Source: Vicia villosa (taxonomy: Eukaryota; Streptophyta; Magnoliopsida; Fabales; Fabaceae). From it: DNA of 64,000 nucleotides. A program made the position numbers and the translations under genes. The stretch is taken from positions 110,266,226-110,330,225 of the forward strand of contig NC_081184.1 of the NCBI RefSeq assembly GCF_029867415.1, read 5' to 3'. How positions within the stretch are numbered: position 1 is the stretch's first letter; every line of letters begins with the position of its first letter. The notes beneath the pieces are model-generated. The model saw nothing but the letters and a program-made list of their open reading frames with translations, was not told where the DNA came from and did no database searches. Of this stretch, positions 46,638 to 59,400 are shown piece after piece.

Positions 46638-47441
46638 TTGGAGTGCATCTTAAAGGAGTTTGGCTTCCATAACCCATTATTTAGATGGACTATGATTATT
46701 GTCACCTCGGTTTTCTACATGTTTAACATAAATGGTGCTTATACCAAGACCATGCAGGCTAGAATAGGCATTAGGCAATGGGACCTCATTTCCCATATCC
46801 TTTTTGTTATCATTATTAAATACTTGAGTAGAACCATGCAAAAGTTGCAGATGAACCATGATTTTAACCATCATATTAGATGTGAAAAGCTACAAATTAC
46901 ATACCTAACTTTTGATGATGACCTTTTGTTGTTTTTTAAAGGTGACCATATACCAGCTAAGTTGATGATGAATGCTTTTACCAAATTTTATATTTCAACA
47001 GGTGTTAAGGTGAATCCTAGTATTTATTTTGGTGGTGTAGAATATAGCATTAAAGAGGACATAAAAAACATGACTGCTTTTATGAAGGGTTCATTGCATT
47101 TCAAATACTCAGGTGTGCCTTTGACCAACAAGAAGGTCTCCACTCACCATTATATGATCCTTATTGACAACATTGTAGGAAAAGTCAAGCATTGGAGTGC
47201 TAAACTTCTAAGATATGGATGGAGAATCCATTTAATCAAGAGTGTGACTTTTTCCACAGTCTCTTATTGGATGCAATATTTTCCACCACCTAAGTTTCTG
47301 CTCCATCAAATTGAGACTGTTTATAGGTCTTTCTTGTGGACTGGTGGTTCAAAAATCATCAAGAAAATCCATGTTGCATGGAAAAAGGTGTGTAGCCCAA
47401 AAAATCAAGGTGGACAGAACATCATTGTTCTGGGGCTTTAG
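46638..47441 (+). pseudogene. LINE reverse transcriptase, catalytic and thumb part
   Basis: 267 codons open. Residues 42-57 (RIGIRQWDLISHILF) correspond to the RxGxRQGDPLSPxLF box with the QGD glycine lost to Trp. Residues 91-99 (TFDDDLLLF) correspond to the catalytic FADDLLLF, with Ala changed to Asp. HFKYSGVPL (about 145-153) is the LINE YxGVPL motif, followed by KVKHWSAKLLRYGWRIHLIKS. The ATG used is not the real start; the coding sequence extends upstream with stops. Two altered catalytic residues and the broken N-terminus make it inactive. Confidence 0.85.
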
Positions 47442-48226
47442 AATAAAGCTACTATGCCGAAACTATTATGGAATCTTAGTGGTAAATTTGATACTTTGTG
47501 GGTGAAATGGATCCACCCATACTATATCAAAACTGAAACCTTGATGGAAATGAAGGATAGCTCATGGACCTTGAAAGCCATTCTGAAGCATAGAGAGAAT
47601 GTAGAGAGTATGCAAAACTGGATTCAAATGATGTAGAAAGATAAGTTCAGCATGAAAACAATATACAATAAGTTACGAGAGGAGGATCAAAAGGTTACTG
47701 GTAGGAGGGTGTTTAATTGCAACAAGGCTAGGCTAAGAGCACTAATGGTCCTTAGGCTTGCTTTCCAAGGAAAGCTTGCCATAAAGCACTGACTGCATAA
47801 ATTTGACATGTTAGATAACAACAAGTGTTGCTAGTGTAATGAGGAAGAGACCAACAATCATTTTTTTTGCTGCATCGAGTTGAGAGCAGTCTGGTGTAAG
47901 GTGCTTGATCGGATCCAAGTCAAGCATGAGCCTAAAGAGTGGAACGAAGAGATATTGGATCACCCAAAATTGCAAGGGAAATGGTGGAGAGTAGCAATCT
48001 TGAAATTGGCTATAGCTGACCTTATTTACGAAGTGTGGAAATACCAAAACGACAAAAGTTATGGGAACAGTGAAAATAGTACTAATATTGCGAAGAAACT
48101 TATAGATATGATAGTTTATAGGGGATTAAATAGTGAAAATTTTAGAGCACACATAGCTAGATTGATGATGTATTGACTGCATCTGATTTCTTTTGTTATC
48201 TTTTTGAGGGCTGGATCCAACCGATC

Positions 48227-48229
<3 letters not shown>

Positions 48230-48283
<54 letters not shown>
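48230..48283. repeat. TA microsatellite in LINE 3' UTR
   Basis: About 27 TA units between the LINE coding end and its A-rich tail. Confidence 0.95.
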
Positions 48284-48287
<4 letters not shown>

Positions 48288-48554
48288 TGTTTTTTAATTA
48301 ATCCAAGTCTTTTATGCAAAAAAAAAAATTAGAAATTCATTTGAATTCTTATATAAATTTGTTTCAAAATATGTATGATAAATTTGAGATGAATGTTATA
48401 ATTTGTAACAAGAATTTTTATGACACGCTGAATGTCGTATGAAAAAAAACATATGGGACATATTTTTGGACAAATATTATGTTTCATACTGGAATAGAAA
48501 ATGAAGTGTCGATTGAATATAATGATGAATTTTTTTTTTTTTGCTAAACAATGG

Positions 48555-48557
<3 letters not shown>

Positions 48558-48609
<52 letters not shown>
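48558..48609. repeat. TA microsatellite in LINE 3' UTR
   Basis: About 26 TA units between the LINE coding end and its poly(A) tail. Confidence 0.95.
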
Positions 48610-48613
<4 letters not shown>

Positions 48614-48691
48614 CTGCACCCAAGAAAAATGCAGAAAACCAACCAATTACAACAATATCAGGACCATCCCAACAGAATTACAAAAACGGTC

Positions 48692-49648
48692 CTACAGAAA
48701 AATTAAAGGGCATTGGTTCCATTCATAGAAGTTACATCTAACCTTACATTTGTTCCCTATCGCAAGCCACCACCAAGTATACATCTTGACATTGTGTACA
48801 ATCTCCGCTATGTCGCAAACACCATTGTTAAACACTATATCATTGCGATGTCGCCAAATACTCCAACAAACCGTCGTCCATATCACACCCACTCTCCTAG
48901 ACGACCCTCTCCTCTGTAATATGTCTCTCATTTGCAAGAGATCCTCACGACATTCAGTTAATGGATGAATGTCTAGCCCAAGCCATAGATGAACCTTCTC
49001 CCAAACCGCCACAACCACTTGACACGGGAGAAACAAGTGATGGATATTCTCTTGGCATTGGCAACCAAAGGCACAAAAACTATCAGCATTTCCTGTGATA
49101 ATTCCCCTTTTCACCAATTGTGCTCTTGTCGGTAAGAAATCCTTGATTAGCCTCCAGCCAAATATTCGCACCTTCGATGGCAGCCATGATTTCCACACAA
49201 CATCCAAAGCTTCCTGAGTCCTAGTTTCCTCAACTCCAGCAGTAGGATTCAGTACAAGCGAGTTGTAGTACTCTTTGACAGTGTACACTCCTGCGCCATT
49301 CAAAGACCAGACGAATCCATCCAAGCCAGAGAGTTTTGGTTCAACACCCTCAAGGAGTTGTTTCAGTTCCTGAAGTTCCTCACACGCAGCTTGGCTGAGG
49401 ATTGTTTCGTCATTCACAATATGCCAATGCCACCTAAGTTGTTCCCACCACCCCATTTCCATCACACTATTATCTTTTTTCTCGAGTTCCTGAAACAGGA
49501 AAGGAAAAACATCTTGCAGGGCATGCTGTCCTAACCACCTACTTAGCCAGAATGGAATCTTGTTCCCATCACCCAATCTAAAAGCCACATGTTTCGTGAA
49601 TCCAGATATAGTTGTATTTCCCCTAATTTCATCAAATCCCTCCACCAA
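48692..49648 (-). pseudogene. LINE RT C-terminal region with zinc-binding domain
   Basis: 318 codons open. Residues 22-40 (AFRLGDGNKIPFWLSRWLG) match the G-x-G-x-x-x-x-FW-x-x-x-W segment following LINE RT. Residues 150-182 (VVWKSWLPSKVRIFGWRLIKDFLPTRAQLVKRG) and the cluster C192, C196, C198, H203, H204, C209 form the zinc-binding domain found at the C-terminus of plant LINE RTs. The end (TVCWSIWRHRNDIVFNNG, about 258-275) is the usual LINE terminus. The catalytic RT is not in the window: the annotated start is internal and a frameshift lies just upstream (49620-49640). Well preserved, so a comparatively young copy. Confidence 0.85.
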
Positions 49649-49665
49649 GTCGATTCACAAGAATG

Positions 49666-49670
49666 CCTAC
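49666..49670. repeat. presumed target site duplication CCTAC (one side only)
   Basis: Five bases between the LINE sequence and the 3' LTR terminus. The partner copy should lie beyond the 5' LTR, outside the window, so this is a prediction. Confidence 0.45.
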
Positions 49671-52600
49671 TGTGGACCGTCCTTTCGGGCCATACCCCCT
49701 CCGTGGGTGGGATACGTGAACTGACTCTTTTTTGTCGATCGGACGCTTTCGCGTCACTTTTGAAAAAGTTTACAGAGTCGCCACCGACCTTTTATTTTAT
49801 CCAATGAAGGAAAGGTTTATAAAAGAAACAGAAAAAAGACCTTTGAGAGATTCTGGGTAAGGGGGTAGGTTATACAAAGGGAAGGTGTTAGCACCCTTTG
49901 TATCCATGGTTATCCATGGGCTCTTTAGTTTGCTTAGCTCATTTGCTTTACTTTTCAATTGATTCGGAATGCTTTACCTGTGTTTTTGAAATACCTTTGC
50001 AAATAGAATTTGTAATGATCCTTGTGCGGATATATACAAATGCTTGTTTATCTTTCGAAAGATGTTTTGAAAAGATCGTTAATTTTGTAATGATCCGTGT
50101 TTGGATGTATACAAAATATTGTCTTTTGGAAAATTCGTTTTAAAAAACAACAGTGTATGAGAATTTTGTTTGTTTTGATTTTGAGCAAGCAAACTAGGAG
50201 GTCTACCCTGAGTTAGGAGGTCTTTATCCTTGTTCCCTTTAAAAATCTATCCATTCGTCGGATATAAACAAAAGGTTCGATTTTGTACTCGAAACAGTAG
50301 AAATGTAACTTTGATTTTGAAAAGAGTGAAAAGGGGTTACCCTAGGAGGTGCAAATGTGATTGTGATTGAATTCAGATATTTATCTTTGAAGTTAGTGAT
50401 CTGTCGGTTCAGTTTTATCTTTGACATACACGCAGTTTATATGGGTGCTGGAATTTAAAATGCGGAAATGTAAAGTGCGGAAAGTAAATCTACGCTATTA
50501 CATCGATTGTGCGGGAAATGTAAACTAGCCTATTTACATGAATTTGACATCCTATACATTTATCTAGGAATTTTAAATTGCAAGAAATAAAAGGCATATT
50601 TTTGTATTTTTGTGATTTATTTTAAATATAATTAATGCATTATTAATTAATTTAAAATAAAGAAAAGATGGAAATATGATTAAACCTAGCAAATAAGTTT
50701 AAAAATATGTACAAAATGTTTGTTAATTGATTTTAGAACAAAACTAATTTTTTTGGAATTTTTGAAATTTGTTTTTGGATATTTTAAGTTAATCAAAACA
50801 TAATTATGCAAATAATTACACAAATAATTAAAACTTGATGATAAAATTATCCTAAATATGTACAAAATTAGTTTATGATATATAAACAATATTTAACACA
50901 AAGAACAATTTTTTTTATGATTTTTTGACTAATTAAAATAATTAATAAGCAAATATATAAATACATACTAATTAATTATGTAAAATATTGAAATTTTGAA
51001 GAAAAATAAAATATTTTTGTTTCATAAAATAATATATTATTTTAGAAGTTTAAAATATTTTTTGTGGGATTTTTTGGATTTTTTAAGTATTTTTAATTAA
51101 TTTTGCAAAGAAAATAAAATAAAAATAGAAAATGAAAAAAGATACTGATCCTGTGTGGTGAGGAGCTGAGGCTCCACGGTGTGCATGCATGTCAGATGTG
51201 TTGGATTGGAATATTGAATGAGATCAAGGGCTCAGATTGCAAGACACATGATGTAATGATGGGATTGCATGTATGGAATTGGTGGGGAGACCAAAGTCAG
51301 ACTGGCCCCACCTCTTTCTTGCGTGGACAACGACCGGTTGACTGACGAACCACGCTGGGACGCGTGGTCGTCTTCAACCTCCAGACCTCACGTTTTTATA
51401 TACAAATAGCGGGGGTTTTAAACCTCCCCTATTTTTACGATAAAATGCAACTTTTGAATAGCTTCATCAACCTGCAAAGATAAGCATTAGTAGCAAAAGA
51501 AGGCAACCCAGATCCACTAAACATGATGTCCTGAGTTCATTGGTGGTGTCAGTTTCTTTGTTTGAGGCCTGTAGCCATGGGTTCGAAGAGTTTAAAGTAT
51601 GAACACTCGTATGCACTTGTTAATGGCATGAGGTGATTCTCACGTGGTAACTTTCATGTTAAAGCCCAGATCACTCCTATAGGACCTTATGAACATATTA
51701 GGATGGTTAGTTTACATGGAAATTGATTGCATATAAGAAAACGAAAGTCAAGTGCATATGTACATGAAGAACACTATGCTCACTATACGACTCTCATGGG
51801 ACTATGTTAGGAGTTCAATCTTACTCTATATGATTTGAGAAGATGATTGGAAAGCTTTGTTTGTATTAATATTGCTTGGAATATAGAATTTGAAAATTAC
51901 AAAGTGTATGTATTTTTTGGAGAATTTTATGATAATGATAGCTATGCTCTTGCCCTCAATCGTGGTCCTCCTTTTGTTGCTGAAGTAGAATAGCTTATTT
52001 ATAAGCCAAAGGCTGCTTGGAAGTGAAGCAAGAAGCTTTGATTGCTCTTGTTGAAAATTTGATTTTTAAAATATTAAAAATCTTTGAATTGTTGACCAAG
52101 TCTTCTTCTATTCAATGCTCTTGCCTTGGGCATCAATCTTCTGCAGAAAAATGAAGACTTTGGAGGTGAGTCATGCTTGGAGATCAAGCCACCAATTATC
52201 CATGCAATTTTCCTTTAATTTTAATCTTAAAATAAGATAAAATTATGTCAAAAATGGATAATATAGATGTGGGCTTTGTCTTGGTCGTGGGAGGCCCATA
52301 GTAACATGGCAAAGATGTTTGGACCACAAAAACTTGGCATCTTTTGGAAAAAAAACATTTTTGAGCAATGTTGATTTCATGCATTTTCCCAAAATTTAGC
52401 CAACTTCAACAAGGTGTAAATCCTTCAATTTTTGTCATATGAAGGAGATCTTGCACTTTTTGGAAACCTCAAAGAGTCCTCTAACCAATGTCTTTGGTCT
52501 CATGTCAAAATGATTTTTGGTTCTCCTTGTGTGTCCATTTGAAAAAAGTGTCTTTTTGTTGACTTTGAAAATGACCTGTAATGTCTTTGGCCATATTTTT

Positions 52601-54399
52601 CAAATGGTGAATGCTATGACCATGGGATCAATTGCATTTGAAAGATAATTGAATTTCCTTCAAAATGAGCTTTGGTTGACATTTTTTGGATGAAGGATGA
52701 GAGAGTTATGATCAGTCAAAGTTGAGTTGACTTTTCAGGCAAAAACCCTAATTTTGAATCTTAGGGTTTTGTTGATTTTTGATCTTTCCTTGATGAATTG
52801 TGATCATCCAATGATCAAATGTTGAATCCTTTGACAAAATATGGACTTTGACAAAAAATTTCATTTTTGACTGTCAGTTGACTTTTTTGGTCAAACGGGT
52901 CGTCTGTTGACTGTTTGAGCTGCTGACGGTGCGTCTGAGTGAATTGAAGTTTGAAAATTTGTATGATGGTACTTTGAGATGTATGGATGTATATGAAATC
53001 CATTTGAGCTCTCAAAACTTGTTGCTCCTGTTAAAACAAGAAAAACCCTGATTAGGGACTGTCTGTATAGGAGGCAGTTAAGCGTACCTGATTTTTGTGC
53101 AGTGCTGAGTTTCTGCTAATCGCGTGATATTCAGAAGACTTCTAACACAAAAATCTTGGAAATTTGAATTGTGAATGATTGATTTGATTGATTGTACAAA
53201 TCACTGAGAATTGTACTGTCTGCAGTCTGGCTGTCAACTGACTGTTCGTGTACTGAAGCAGCAGTTAAAGTGAAAAATCAACTGTCAAAGTTAATTTTCT
53301 TTTTTGTTGTTATTTTTGCTTTTGTTTGGTGTGAAGCATGAAAATTTATTTACATGACTTGTTAGAAAACAGAAACATAATAAATAACTGATATTTACAG
53401 TATGTGGGCAAAATTACCGATAATAACCTGAAAATTATTTACTGCACAGAAATAGAAATATTTGACTGGCAGAAAACACACAAAATATTATCTTAGTAAT
53501 TAAGCAATATTATGACAAATAGTACAACATTTAATACTGACAGTATAAATATTACATACTATTGAACAGTACGACGAATAGACGGTACGTTTAAGAAAAT
53601 AAGAAACACGGCAAACTTTAAAAATGACGGTTGATGAACCATGCTATGATCAATAACATGTAGATGATTGGGAGCATAACCATTGCAGGTCCACACTCCT
53701 CAGGACTATGCAGGCAGAAGAAAGTTGTGATCACCGTAGCAATGGTGATGACTGTAAGAAACAGTGTCTCTATCCACTTTGCCATTCTTGTTAGGGAAGA
53801 AGAGAAGATGGATTATGAAGTGGAAATTTGAAAGATGAGTTGGAATTTGATGTGAGATTTGTGGGAAGAATGAGAGGTATTTATAGAATGGAAAGATGAT
53901 AGAGACGTTGGGGAATGATGTGATTCCGTACAAAAGGAAATTTGAGTGGAAGTAAGATTTGAAAGAAAGTGTATGATAGTGTTGGAAAAAGAGAGATGTG
54001 TAGAATAAAGTTGAGATTTGAATTGGAAAGAAGAGATTTGAAAAGATTTTGAAAATAATGGAATATAGTACAAAAGTTAGTGGGAAACCAAAAACAATTG
54101 TTACCAGTACAGTGTGAGTTTCCTGCTTTTGCGCCTGCAAAAAAGATTTAACCCTGCATGAACTGTGTTAGTACTATTTATCTGTAAAATAAATAAATAG
54201 TATTTGTGGTGTAATGAACAGCATTTGGCGTTTGCGTAAGAATAAATTCCACTGTTAGCCAAGTTACTGTGTAAGAGAAATTCTGAAATTTAAGCACTTC
54301 ATATGTTTAGGATATAAAAATCCCTGTTTATATGAAACTCTTAATTTTCAGATTGAAGTTTTCTTAAAAAAAGATGTGGGCAAATTTTGGGGTATAACA
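49671..54399 (-). repeat. 3' LTR of Tat/Ogre element (group C, 4.73 kb)
   Basis: On the minus strand starts TGTTATACCCCAAAATTTGCC right after the polypurine tract and ends GGACGGTCCACA. Carries the Ogre LTR end block (CCATGGATAACCATGG, GGTGCTAACACC, GGTGGCGACTC). Related to the truncated LTR at 34795-43995. Open stretches inside (for example 53706-54140) have biased composition and match no protein family. Confidence 0.9.
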
Positions 54400-54411
54400 G
54401 TTGCCCCTATT
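54400..54411 (-). other. polypurine tract
   Basis: Minus strand AATAGGGGCAAC immediately before the LTR TG; primes plus-strand DNA synthesis. Confidence 0.75.
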
Positions 54412-54675
54412 CAATCTTCTTAAACCTGAAGAGATTGTCTGAAATCTGAAGGTAGAAGATGATTGAATAAATAGATGCCCTGAAAATTTGCACTTACCTT
54501 GATCAGCAAAGATGTTGGAAGTTGCATTTGAATGTTGTCTGTGAAATGTTGTTGGCAGATTGAAACATTACCTGAGATGGGCTTTCGGATGCCACCTGGA
54601 AAATGTGTTGATGGTTTGTTCATCAGAATGAATCCGTTGATTATATCTTGATGAAGGATTTGAAAGTTGATCATT
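54412..54675 (-). other. 3' UTR between tandem repeat and polypurine tract
   Basis: Unique sequence of the element's 3' untranslated region; no motif recognised. Confidence 0.5.
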
Positions 54676-55097
54676 GTGGAACCGTCTGAGGTATCACTTT
54701 AGATCTGCAATGTTAGATCGTTCTGGAACCGTCTGAGGCTTCGCCTTAGATCTGCAATGTTAGATCGTTCTGGAACCGTCTGAGGTTTCGCTTTAGATCT
54801 GAAATGCTAGATCGTTCTGGAACCGTCGGAGGTATCGCCTTAGATCTGAAATGCTAGATCGTTCTGGAACCGTCTGAGGTTTCGCCTTAGATCCGAAATG
54901 CTAGATCGTTCTGGAACCGTCTGAGGTTTCGCCTTAGATCCGAAATGCTTAGATCGTTCTGGAACCGTCGGAGGTATCGTCTTAGATCTGCAATGCTAGA
55001 TCGTTCTGGAACCGTCGGAGGTATCGTCTTAGATCTGCAATGCTAGATCGTTCTGGAACCGTCTGAGGTATCGCCTTAGACTAGCAATGTTAGATGA
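54676..55097 (-). repeat. tandem array, 47-bp unit, nine copies
   Basis: Nine head-to-tail copies of a 47-bp unit containing GGAACCGTCTGAGG and GCCTTAGATCTG, separated by AGATCGTTCT. Copies differ in a few fixed positions (CTGAGG or CGGAGG; TATCG, TTTCG or CTTCG), and the two adjacent CGGAGGTATCGTC copies look like a recent duplication. Tandem repeats in the 3' UTR are known from Ogre-type elements, where they can seed genomic satellites. Confidence 0.93.
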
Positions 55098-56283
55098 TAA
55101 ATGAGTTGAGAATGAGAGTTCTTCAGAGTGAATCTTTGGTTTGATTGTATCTGAAAGGACTGCTTGTCTGAATAAGATTCAGGATGAACACTGCATGTGA
55201 GTGAGAACATCTTTGCTGAAGACATTCGTTTGCCTGAAAAATCAAGTTAGTGATATGCAATGTCTATGATGCATGTAATGTATGAGATCCTCGAACTAGA
55301 GGAGAAATATGCAAGTTATGTTGTGTATGAATATGCGTATGATGCATGATTGTGAATATGAATGTGAATGTGATGCATGGTTTATGCAGCTTAGAGCGTG
55401 TCAAGCTCCTGATTGGGAAAATAAATCCCAGCTTAGTCGTCAAGAAATGAAGGCATTGTGATTGGGAAAATAAATCCCTGCTAGCCATTTGGAAGTGAAG
55501 GCATCGTGGTTGTTGATGATCTTCTGTCTCGCTTGAGTACCCTGGGTTGGGGAAATTCTTTGAGAACCAGGATGTTCTATTGAAGGATCTTTGATTACTG
55601 CTCGGGGATGAACAGTAGTTTTGAGAGTTCGGACTATGACGCCCTTTGGAGTGGGAATGAGGAAGATGCATAATCTTCCGATGCACTATCTGACCAAGTT
55701 TGGGTGCGGAGATCACACCTTCTGAAGACAGTAATCTGGAACAACCCTGCTGGGGAATAAGACTTCTTTCGAAAGAAAAATCTTTTTGAGGGATTTGTTG
55801 AGGAATGTGTCTCCATTGGGGAAACTTCCTTCTGATGCTGGTTTAGGATAATGTCCAAATAATTGGGACATGTCCGGAATGCCGTTCCTGTTTTTCCTGG
55901 TAAACATCAATCATATTCAAATGCATATGTTCATTCAAAATATCATTGGGATGCTCGCGTATTCAAAACAGAAAAAATGAAAATGTTAGTTATAAGCTGC
56001 ATTGATTTTTGAAAAGGTGCCGTGATAGGCGGATTAGTATAGGGAGACAACAATCCTAGAAGTAGGAAATTGTCAGAAAGTTTTGAAAAGTATTTATGAA
56101 AAGAAATAGCTATGTGAGAACGATCCAGTCAAGTTTCAATTCTGCTATTGCCAATCTGTCTTCGAGCATCTCATCCCTCACTTGTTGGAAGAAAGTGATT
56201 GGACTGATCGGTGTCTTTGAGGTGTTGAACCTTGTCGGTGAGTAGGCAGCTGAGCGGGACATAGTTGTATGCTTTATTCCCTA
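55098..56283 (-). other. 3' UTR of Tat/Ogre element
   Basis: Non-coding interval between the 47-bp array and the hairpin cluster. Includes a duplicated phrase GATTGGGAAAATAAATCCC (about 55412 and 55460). Scattered open stretches of 65 to 150 codons have no recognisable protein similarity. Confidence 0.5.
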
Positions 56284-56292
56284 ATTTTTGCC

Positions 56293-56431
56293 TAGGCTGC
56301 CCTTTCAGGTTTTCAGCCTACCGGGATAGTATTTGTTTTGTCTCTAATTTTTGCCTGGATCGCCCTTTCGGGTTTTCAATCCACCGAGACGCTCATTTTT
56401 GCCTAAGTTGCCCTTTCAGGTTTTCAACTTA
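56293..56431 (-). ncRNA. three hairpins with GAAA tetraloop core in 3' UTR
   Basis: In the element's sense (minus) strand three repeats at 56404-56431, 56356-56383 and 56293-56320 each fold as a 7-bp outer stem, AAAA, then CCY-GAAA-GGG, then the closing arm. Outer stems differ completely: TAAGTTG/CAACTTA, TGGATTG/CGATCCA, TAGGCTG/CAGCCTA. The inner helix is CCT/GGG in two copies and CCC/GGG in one. The cluster begins about 18 nt after the pol stop codon. The structure is a cis element of the transcript rather than a separate RNA gene. Folding was done by eye only. Confidence 0.65.
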
Positions 56432-56449
56432 GCGAGCTGTATTTTTTTT

Positions 56450-59400
56450 TTAAGCAAAGTACTTTTTGACTATGTCCGCATTCACTGGGTGTGGGAAATC
56501 CTCGCCATCCATGGTGGTAAGCAACATGGCACCGCCGGAGAATATTTTCTTGATTATGAATGGTCCCTCGTAGGTGGGGGTCCATTTGCCTCTGGGATCA
56601 CCTTGTGGTAAGATGATGCGTTTGATAACCAAGCCACCAGTTTGGTATGCTTGACTTTTGACTTTTTTGTTGAATGCTTTGATCATGCGCTTTTGGTATA
56701 GCTGGCCATGACAGATAGCTGCAAGTCTTTTCTCATCGATCAAGTGTATTTGGTCGAATCGAGTTTGAATCCAATCGTCTTCGTCTAGATCGGCTTCTTT
56801 CATGATCCTTAAGGAAGGAATCTGGATTTCGATTGGGAGAACTGCTTCCATACCGTAGACTAACGAGAATGGAGTTGCCCCTGTTGAAGTACGCGCAGAT
56901 GTGCGATAACCATGAAGAGCAAAAGGTAACATCTCATGCCAGTCTTTGTAGGTTACTGTCATCTTTTGTATGATTTTCTTGATGTTTTTGTTGGCGGCTT
57001 CGACAGCGCCGTTCATCTTTGGTCGATATGGAGAAGAATTATGATGTTTGATCTGGAACTGCGTGCAGAGTTCAGTAATCATTTTGTTGTTTAGATTCGT
57101 GCCATTGTCAGTGATGATCCTTTCGGGGATGCCGTACCGACAAATGAGATTGTGCTTGATAAACCTGGCTACCACATTCTTGGTGACAGAAGCATATGAA
57201 GCTGCCTCTACCCACTTTGTGAAGTAGTCAATAGCGACCAGGATAAAGCGATGTCCGTTGGAAGCAGTAGGTTTGATTTCTCCAATCATATCAATACCCC
57301 ACATTGCGAAAGGCCAAGGAGCCGTCAGAACGTTTAATGGAACTGGAGGTACATGCACTTTGTCGGCATATATCTGGCATTTGTGACAAGTTTTGGAATG
57401 ATGATGGCAATCTGTCTCCATGGTAGACCAGTAGTAACCTGCTCTCAAGATCTTTTTAGCCATTGTATGTCCGTTGGAATGAGTACCGAAGGTACCATTG
57501 TGTATGTCTTCCATGATTTGTTCTGCTTCTTTCTTGTTTACGCAACGAAGTAAAGTCGAGTCATGGTTGCGCTTGTACAAAGTTCCATTGCTTAGGAAGA
57601 ATTTGGAGGCAAATCTCCTTAGAAACTTTCTGTCGTTAATAGATGCCCCTTCAGGGTACTCCTGGGTTTCGAGATACCTTTGTATTTCATGGAACCATGA
57701 TTTGTCTTCCATTTGTCTGGTATCGATCTCATTGCAATAGGCTGGTTCGTCTTGCCTGTAAATGGTGATCATAGGAGCTTCGTCGTCCCAATTGACTTTG
57801 AACATGGATGACATGGTAGCTAAGGCATCAGCTAGTTGATTTTCTTCGCGTGGGATGTGTTCGAAAGTGATCTCCTCGAAGTAAGGAATCAAACTCAACA
57901 CATGTTCTTTGTATGGAATTAGATTTGGGTGCTTTGTGTCCCATTCCCCTTTGACTTGGTAGATTACCAAGGCCGAGTCTCCGTAGACTTCAAGGAATTT
58001 GATTTTTAGATCAATTGCAGCTTTGAGACCCAGAATGCATGCTTCGTATTCGGCTATATTGTTGGTGCAATTGAAACACAATCTGGCGGTGAAGGGTGTA
58101 TGACCTCCTGTGGGGGAAATGATCACAGCTCCGATGCCATTGCCGAGCGCATTAGAAGCTCCGTCAAAAACCATAGTCCATCGGGATCCTGGTTGTTTGT
58201 AGTCATTGACTAGCATAATGTCTTCGTCTGGGAAGTCAAAGTTCAATGCCTGATAATCATCTACTGCTTGATGAGCTAAATGATCAGCTACCACACTTCC
58301 TTTGATTGCTTTTTGCGAAGTGTATTGAATGTCATATTCTGTTAGGATCATTTGCCATCTTGCAATCCTTCCAGAGAGAGCAGGTTTTTCGAACACGTAT
58401 TTGATTGGATCCATCTTGGAGATCAGGAAAGTGGTGTGATTTAGCATATACTGTCTTAGTCGGCGAGCCGCCCATGCTAAGGCACAGCAAGTTTTTTCGA
58501 GTAGTGAGTATCTTGTTTCACAATCGGTAAACTTTTTGCTAAGATAGTAGATTGCGTGCTCCTTTCGACCGGAATCGTCATGTTGTCCGAGTACACACCC
58601 CATTGAATCTTCTAACACAGTTAGGTACATTATCAGAGGTCTGCCTTCCACAGGAGGTAACAAGATTGGCGGTTTTTGAAGGTATTCTTTGATTTTATCA
58701 AAGGCTAACTGGCATTTGTCATTCCATCTTTCCACTTGATCTTTCTTCAGTAATTTGAAGATTGGCACACAAGTAGGAGTCATATGGGCAATGAATCTGG
58801 CTATGTAGTTTAGACGTCCCAAGAATCCTCTGACTTGTTTCTTGGTACGGGGTATAGGCATTTCTTGAATGGCTTTGACCTTGGCAGGATCAACCTCAAT
58901 ACCTTTACTGCTGACGATGAAACCTAAGAGTTTACCGGATCTTACTCCAAAGGTACACTTGTTCGGGTTCAGTCGCAATCTGTATTTCTTGAGTCTGTCA
59001 AACAGCTTGTGTAAATGACTCAAATGTTCTTCTTCGGTGTTGGATTTTGCGATCATGTCATCGACATACACCTCTATTTCCTGATGAATCATATCATGAA
59101 ATAGTGTTACCATTGCTCGTTGGTAGGTAGCTCCAGCATTTTTTAGACCAAAGGGCATTACTTTGTAACAAAAGGTTCCCCAGGGAGTTGTGAAGGTTGT
59201 TTTTTCCATGTCTTCGGGTGCCATCTTGATTTGATTGTACCCTGAGAATCCGTCCATAAAGGAGAATACCTTGCATTGTGCGGTATTGTCAACTAGTACA
59301 TCGATGTGCGGTAAAGGGAAATCATCTTTAGGGCTTGCCCGGTTCAGATCTCTGTAGTCTACACACATTCTGACTTTCCCGTCTTTTTTGGGTACAGGCA

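Larger units (their letters stand above)
46436..48328 (+). mobile_element. 5'-truncated LINE (L1 type)
   Basis: Runs from the RT core to the 3' tail. In order: VLGSIINQNHFAFVLGQKI and YELMKGYNRK (46440-46570), the degraded catalytic and thumb region (46638-47441), LLWNLSGKFDTLWVKWIHPYY (47460), a zinc-binding RT-associated region with CCxC and HFFCC (about 47820-47880), then a short 3' UTR, a TA run (48230-48283) and an A-rich tail (48318-48328). The endonuclease half is missing, as usual for truncated LINEs. Stops at former Gln and Trp codons near 46600-46630 fit C-to-T decay. Confidence 0.85.
48530..49665 (-). mobile_element. LINE (L1 type), 3' portion
   Basis: Minus-strand LINE ending in a TA run (48558-48609) and a poly(A) tail (T run on the plus strand, 48531-48542). 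It lies tail to tail with the LINE at 46436-48328. Its upstream part is cut at 49665 by integration of the Tat/Ogre element; STWWRDLMKLG is readable right up to the junction. Confidence 0.82.

Noticed and set aside
53706..54140. 144-codon open frame in the 3' LTR
   Set aside because: Phe/Ser-rich low-complexity translation of LTR DNA; no recognisable family.
54676..55097. Hairpin in each 47-bp repeat (TCTGAGG/CCTTAGA)
   Set aside because: The imperfect pair is a mismatch in the sense RNA, and substitutions between copies do not preserve pairing.
57353..57740. Plus-strand open frames inside pol
   Set aside because: Antisense shadows of the integrase and linker coding sequence.
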